From: CAZYMF01 sp964648215
GTDB taxonomy: Bacteria; Desulfobacterota; Binatia; HRBIN30; JACQVA1
Length of the DNA: 16,144 nucleotides
Reading direction: 5' to 3'
Assembly: GCA_964648215.1 (NCBI GenBank)
Contig: CAZYMF010000107.1
Coordinates: 1-16,144 of the forward strand
Shown here: piece after piece, positions 14,013 through 16,144 of the stretch
Numbering within the stretch: position 1 is the stretch's first letter
Layout: each line of letters starts with the position of its first letter
Program-made: the position numbers and the translations under genes
The notes under the pieces: model-generated
Seen by the model: the letters and a program-made list of their open reading frames with translations, nothing else
What the model was told of the DNA's origin: nothing
Databases searched by the model: none

Positions 14013-14539
14013 GCTGGCGGCGAGCCTCGGTCTACTTCGGTCTCTTCGTCGCGCTGGCGGCGTACTACGTCGCCACCGAGCCGCGCTCCGAGGCCGGCAA
14101 GCCGCGGCTGCCGGCGCGGCTGAGCTTCCTCGAGGTCGACGCCGGCGACGTGCAGGCGCTGACCATCGAGAGCCAGGGGACGACCGTGCGCTGCGTGCGC
14201 GACGGCGAGCGCTGGCGGGCGGAGGTGCCGGCGCACGCGGCGGTGCCCTCCGATCTGGTCACCGCGATGATCGACCAGCTCACGCAGGTGCCGGACGTCG
14301 AGGTGGTCGACGAGACCGGCCAGCGCGCGGCCCAGTTCGGCCTGGCGCCGCCGCAGGGATCGATCCGCTTGCGGCTGCGGAGCGGCCGCACGGTCGGCGT
14401 GGATTTGGGTGGACGCAACCCGGCGCAGACCGCCGTCTACGGCCGCGTCCAGGGCTCGCCGCGCATCGTCCTGGTCGGGCTGAACATCCTCTACTACGAG
14501 CAGCTCATCCTGCAGGCGGCCCGTTCGGCATCGAGCTGA
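14009..14539 (+). CDS. Short DUF4340 protein
   Basis: The 176-residue product has an N-terminal membrane segment (about 7-23, VYFGLFVALAAYYVAT) and a periplasmic domain of DUF4340 type. The typical features are SFLEVDAGDVQALTIESQG followed by a Trp-containing strand (GERWRAEVP), a DLVTAMIDQLTQ helix, an AAQFGLAPP motif, RLRLRSGRTVGVDLGG and a final YGRVQGSPRIVLV strand. DUF4340 proteins usually follow GldG-like genes and many are about twice this length with repeated domains, so this is a compact version. No stop or frameshift suggests truncation. It starts in an ATGA overlap with the GldG-like gene and ends the operon; no obvious terminator follows before the next promoter. Confidence 0.85.
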   Translation: MSWRRASVYFGLFVALAAYYVATEPRSEAGKPRLPARLSFLEVDAGDVQALTIESQGTTVRCVRDGERWRAEVPAHAAVPSDLVTAMIDQLTQVPDVEVVDETGQRAAQFGLAPPQGSIRLRLRSGRTVGVDLGGRNPAQTAVYGRVQGSPRIVLVGLNILYYEQLILQAARSASS

Positions 14540-14559
14540 GCCGCGCCGCAGAATTTTCC

Positions 14560-14589
14560 TTGACATCAATTCTGTGTTCCAGGTAAGAG
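14560..14589 (+). promoter_or_regulatory. Likely promoter of the repeat-stalk lipoprotein
   Basis: A perfect -35 TTGACA (14560-14565) stands in a rare AT-rich patch right after the DUF4340 stop. The best -10 is TAAGAG (14584-14589) after 18 nt, which is only a partial match. It implies a leader of about 105 nt. Confidence 0.5.
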
Positions 14590-14597
14590 TCTTCTTC

Positions 14598-14614
14598 TCC
14601 CGGAGTTTCCGGGA
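14598..14614 (+). other. Leader hairpin near the predicted transcript start
   Basis: TCCCGGA (14598-14604) pairs perfectly with TCCGGGA (14608-14614) across a 3-nt GTT loop. No T tract follows, so it is not a standard terminator. At the 5' end of the predicted transcript it could stabilise the mRNA. No known riboswitch pattern is recognised in the rest of the leader (14615-14689). Confidence 0.45.
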
Positions 14615-14701
14615 CCCCGGCGCGGCAGCACGGGTAGCGTGGGGAAACACATCGACCGATGATACCCAAGGTCAGGATTCGGTAGTCAGAAGGAGGACGG
14701 T

Positions 14702-15958
14702 ATGAAGACTCGGCACCAGTTCATTGGCGTGCTCGTCGTGGCGGCGGGAATGATGTTCCTGTCGGCCTGCGGCGGCGACAACGACAACAACGGAACTCCG
14801 CCACCGGCTACGGCAACAGCGACGAAGGCTCCGCCCACCAATACGCCGGTGCCACCGACCGCCACGCCGGTGCCGCCGACCAACACGCCGGTCCCACCGA
14901 CCGACACCCCGGTACCGCCCACCGCGACCAATACCGAAGGGCCGACCAACACCCCGGGCGGCGAGACGCCGACGGTGGAGCCCACGGACACGCCGACGGT
15001 GGAGCCCACGGCGACGCCGACCGAGATGGGGCCGGCCGTCTGCGGCAACAATGTCGTCGAAGGCACCGAGCAGTGCGACGACGGCAACACCGTCGGTGGT
15101 GACGGCTGCGCCGCCAACTGCACCAACGAGACCCGCCAGACCTGCACGTTCGGCGAGGGTACGAGCTCGACCGTGCAGACGCAGATCTTCGGCATTCCGC
15201 TCACGTTGACGGGCAACCAGGTCCAGACGGCGGGCCAGGCCCGCAGCGACGATCCCGACCAGATCATCCCGGTGGTGATCAAGCCCGAGGACGTGCATTT
15301 CGACCCGGTCTCCGTGCCCGGCCTCGTCTGCGCCTGCGTCCGCGGCATCGGTACGCCGGCGCTGGACGGAAACTCCGGTAGGGGCCAGGTGGGCTGCAGC
15401 GACAACGGCTTGCCCGACGTCGACTACCTGTACTCGATCGATCACAAGGTCGGCGTGGTCGGTGTGGATGGCTTCACCGCGGAGGACTGCACCAACGCCG
15501 GCGGCACGGTCGAGGACGGCTCGACCGAGCATCCGCACACCGGCGTGTGCAACGGCCCGGCGGTGATCACCTTCTCGGGCCAGGGCCCGAAGGGATCGTC
15601 GGTGATCGAGAGCAACACCGGCATCAGCCTGATCTCCGACGGCGGCGCCTGCATCACCGACGGCTCGGGCGACCCCGCCCTCTACGGGCCGGACGGCAGC
15701 GCCTGCACAGACGACGATCCGGGTCAGGCGGAGCCCAACACGCTGGCGACGACCAGCGGCACGGCTTCGGCCGAGGTGCTGCACGCCAACAACGCCAACA
15801 GCACGATCGGCCCGGTCGAGATCACCGGCTCGGTGGTGACCTGCAACGGCGACGGAACGGCCGATCTGTCCGGCTCGGCCAGCACCAGCGCCTTTGGTAG
15901 CGTCGACGCGGCGACCATCGGCGACAACGTGAGCACCAGCAAGTTCGTGTGTCAGTAA
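14702..15958 (+). CDS. Lipoprotein with Pro/Thr repeat stalk and DUF4215 cysteine-rich domain
   Basis: The 418-residue protein has a lipoprotein signal ending LSAC (Cys23) followed by GGDNDNN. Next comes a flexible Pro/Thr-rich stalk (about 30-110) with four 7-residue units of TPVPPTx and two 8-residue units of TPTVEPTx. A DUF4215 (Myxococcus cysteine-rich) domain covers about 113-143, with Cys114, Cys125, Cys136 and Cys140 around CDDGNTVGGDGC. The C-terminal 270 residues are Gly/Asp/Thr-rich with further cysteines and no family I recognise. Signal, stalk and disulfide domain indicate a surface or periplasmic protein held away from the membrane. AAGGAGG (14690-14696) lies 5 nt before the ATG. 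It is a single-gene unit between its own promoter and a strong terminator. Ligand or role unknown. Confidence 0.88.
   Translation: MKTRHQFIGVLVVAAGMMFLSACGGDNDNNGTPPPATATATKAPPTNTPVPPTATPVPPTNTPVPPTDTPVPPTATNTEGPTNTPGGETPTVEPTDTPTVEPTATPTEMGPAVCGNNVVEGTEQCDDGNTVGGDGCAANCTNETRQTCTFGEGTSSTVQTQIFGIPLTLTGNQVQTAGQARSDDPDQIIPVVIKPEDVHFDPVSVPGLVCACVRGIGTPALDGNSGRGQVGCSDNGLPDVDYLYSIDHKVGVVGVDGFTAEDCTNAGGTVEDGSTEHPHTGVCNGPAVITFSGQGPKGSSVIESNTGISLISDGGACITDGSGDPALYGPDGSACTDDDPGQAEPNTLATTSGTASAEVLHANNANSTIGPVEITGSVVTCNGDGTADLSGSASTSAFGSVDAATIGDNVSTSKFVCQ
14843..15013 (+). repeat. Tandem repeats encoding the lipoprotein stalk
   Basis: Four imperfect 21-bp units (14843-14863, 14864-14884, 14885-14905, 14906-14926) each encode TPVPPTx with x = Ala, Asn, Asp, Ala. 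Further on, two 24-bp units (14966-14989 and 14990-15013) encode TPTVEPTx and agree over their first 22 bases. Units are whole codons, so copy-number change would keep the frame and only alter stalk length. Confidence 0.85.
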
Positions 15959-15964
15959 GCCGTA

Positions 15965-15981
15965 CGCTCGCTCGGCGAGCG
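15965..15981 (+). other. Small hairpin after the lipoprotein stop
   Basis: CGCTCGC (15965-15971) pairs with GCGAGCG (15975-15981) over a TCG loop, 6 nt after the stop codon. No T tract follows, so it is probably secondary to the strong terminator just downstream. Confidence 0.4.
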
Positions 15982-15995
15982 CGGTAGGATCCTGG

Positions 15996-16030
15996 GGGGC
16001 GATGCCGGCAACGGCATCGCCCCTTTTTTT
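15996..16030 (+). terminator. Strong intrinsic terminator
   Basis: GGGGCGATGCCG (15996-16007) pairs perfectly over 12 bp with CGGCATCGCCCC (16012-16023) around a GCAA tetraloop, followed at once by seven T (16024-16030). It ends the lipoprotein transcript and separates it from the gene starting at 16054. Confidence 0.95.
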
Positions 16031-16053
16031 GCCCAAGTTCCGAGGAAGACGCG

Positions 16054-16144
16054 ATGTCGAGAAGATCGGTGACCATCGGTGCGCTACTGGCCGTGCTGCT
16101 GGCGGCGCTGCCGGCGCGCGGCCTGCCCAACGAGACGAAACCCT
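16054..16144 (+). CDS. Start of an exported protein (partial, cut by window edge)
   Basis: An ATG at 16054 with GAGGAAG (16042-16048) 5 nt upstream opens a frame that runs to the window end. The 30 visible residues form a signal peptide: MSRRS, a hydrophobic core (VTIGALLAVLLAALP) and a likely cut near ARG, then LPNETKP. No function can be assigned. It lies 23 nt after the terminator's T tract, so its promoter must overlap the terminator region or it depends on read-through. Confidence 0.7.
   Translation, partial: MSRRSVTIGALLAVLLAALPARGLPNETKP

Noticed and set aside
10200..14539. Reading the ABC operon as proof of gliding motility
   Set aside because: GldA/GldF/GldG-like proteins are common in bacteria without gliding, and no other gliding gene is in the window.
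14672..16036. A 454-codon minus-strand frame opposite the stalk lipoprotein
   Set aside because: It reads through the terminator hairpin and the repeat DNA and yields low-complexity Gly/Arg/Val runs. The plus strand has signal peptide, ribosome site and DUF4215.

Overview
This 16.1 kb high-GC window carries only plus-strand genes. It looks like a chromosomal piece of a Gram-negative bacterium of the deltaproteobacterial grade. The evidence is several lipoprotein signal peptides, an RND-superfamily exporter, a nitrogen-PTS enzyme I, a Myxococcus-type cysteine-rich (DUF4215) domain and a Gld-type ABC operon. A Myxococcota-like or Candidatus Binatota-like origin is my inference; no rRNA or single-copy marker in the window fixes it.

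Layout. (1) Positions 1-636: the tail of an upstream gene, a small protein with two CxxC pairs, and a YbeD/DUF493 protein, the last two coupled by an ATGA overlap. (2) 840-1703: a Memo-family (AmmeMemoRadiSam system B) protein. (3) 1891-4314: PtsP, a GAF-domain enzyme I of the nitrogen PTS, with no PTS partner nearby. (4) 4622-5611: two exported proteins, one coiled-coil with a C-terminal membrane anchor and one NTF2-like. (5) 5710-9982: a six-bladed YCF48-type beta-propeller lipoprotein, an RND/MMPL transporter with a PDZ-like domain inserted in its second large loop, and two small membrane proteins. (6) 10200-14539: a lipoprotein, ABC ATPase, ABC-2 permease, GldG-like protein and short DUF4340 protein, all joined by 4-nt stop/start overlaps. 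(7) 14702-15958: a lipoprotein with a Pro/Thr repeat stalk and a DUF4215 domain, with its own promoter and a very strong intrinsic terminator. (8) From 16054: the start of another exported protein, cut by the window edge.

How the genes work together. Blocks 5 and 6 are two envelope machines placed end to end. In block 5 the propeller lipoprotein probably sits in the periplasm and works with the RND pump, and the small membrane proteins may be accessory subunits. Block 6 resembles the ABC/GldG/DUF4340 export systems found in many non-gliding bacteria, here headed by a lipoprotein of unknown function.

Between the operons lie four members of a dispersed intergenic repeat family built of 7-bp units. 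Three are inverted (purine arm, spacer, pyrimidine arm) and one has a single arm. These repeats, the PDZ-like insertion in the RND pump and the lipoprotein-led ABC operon are the most interesting points. No tRNA, rRNA, CRISPR array, transposase or integrase was seen.
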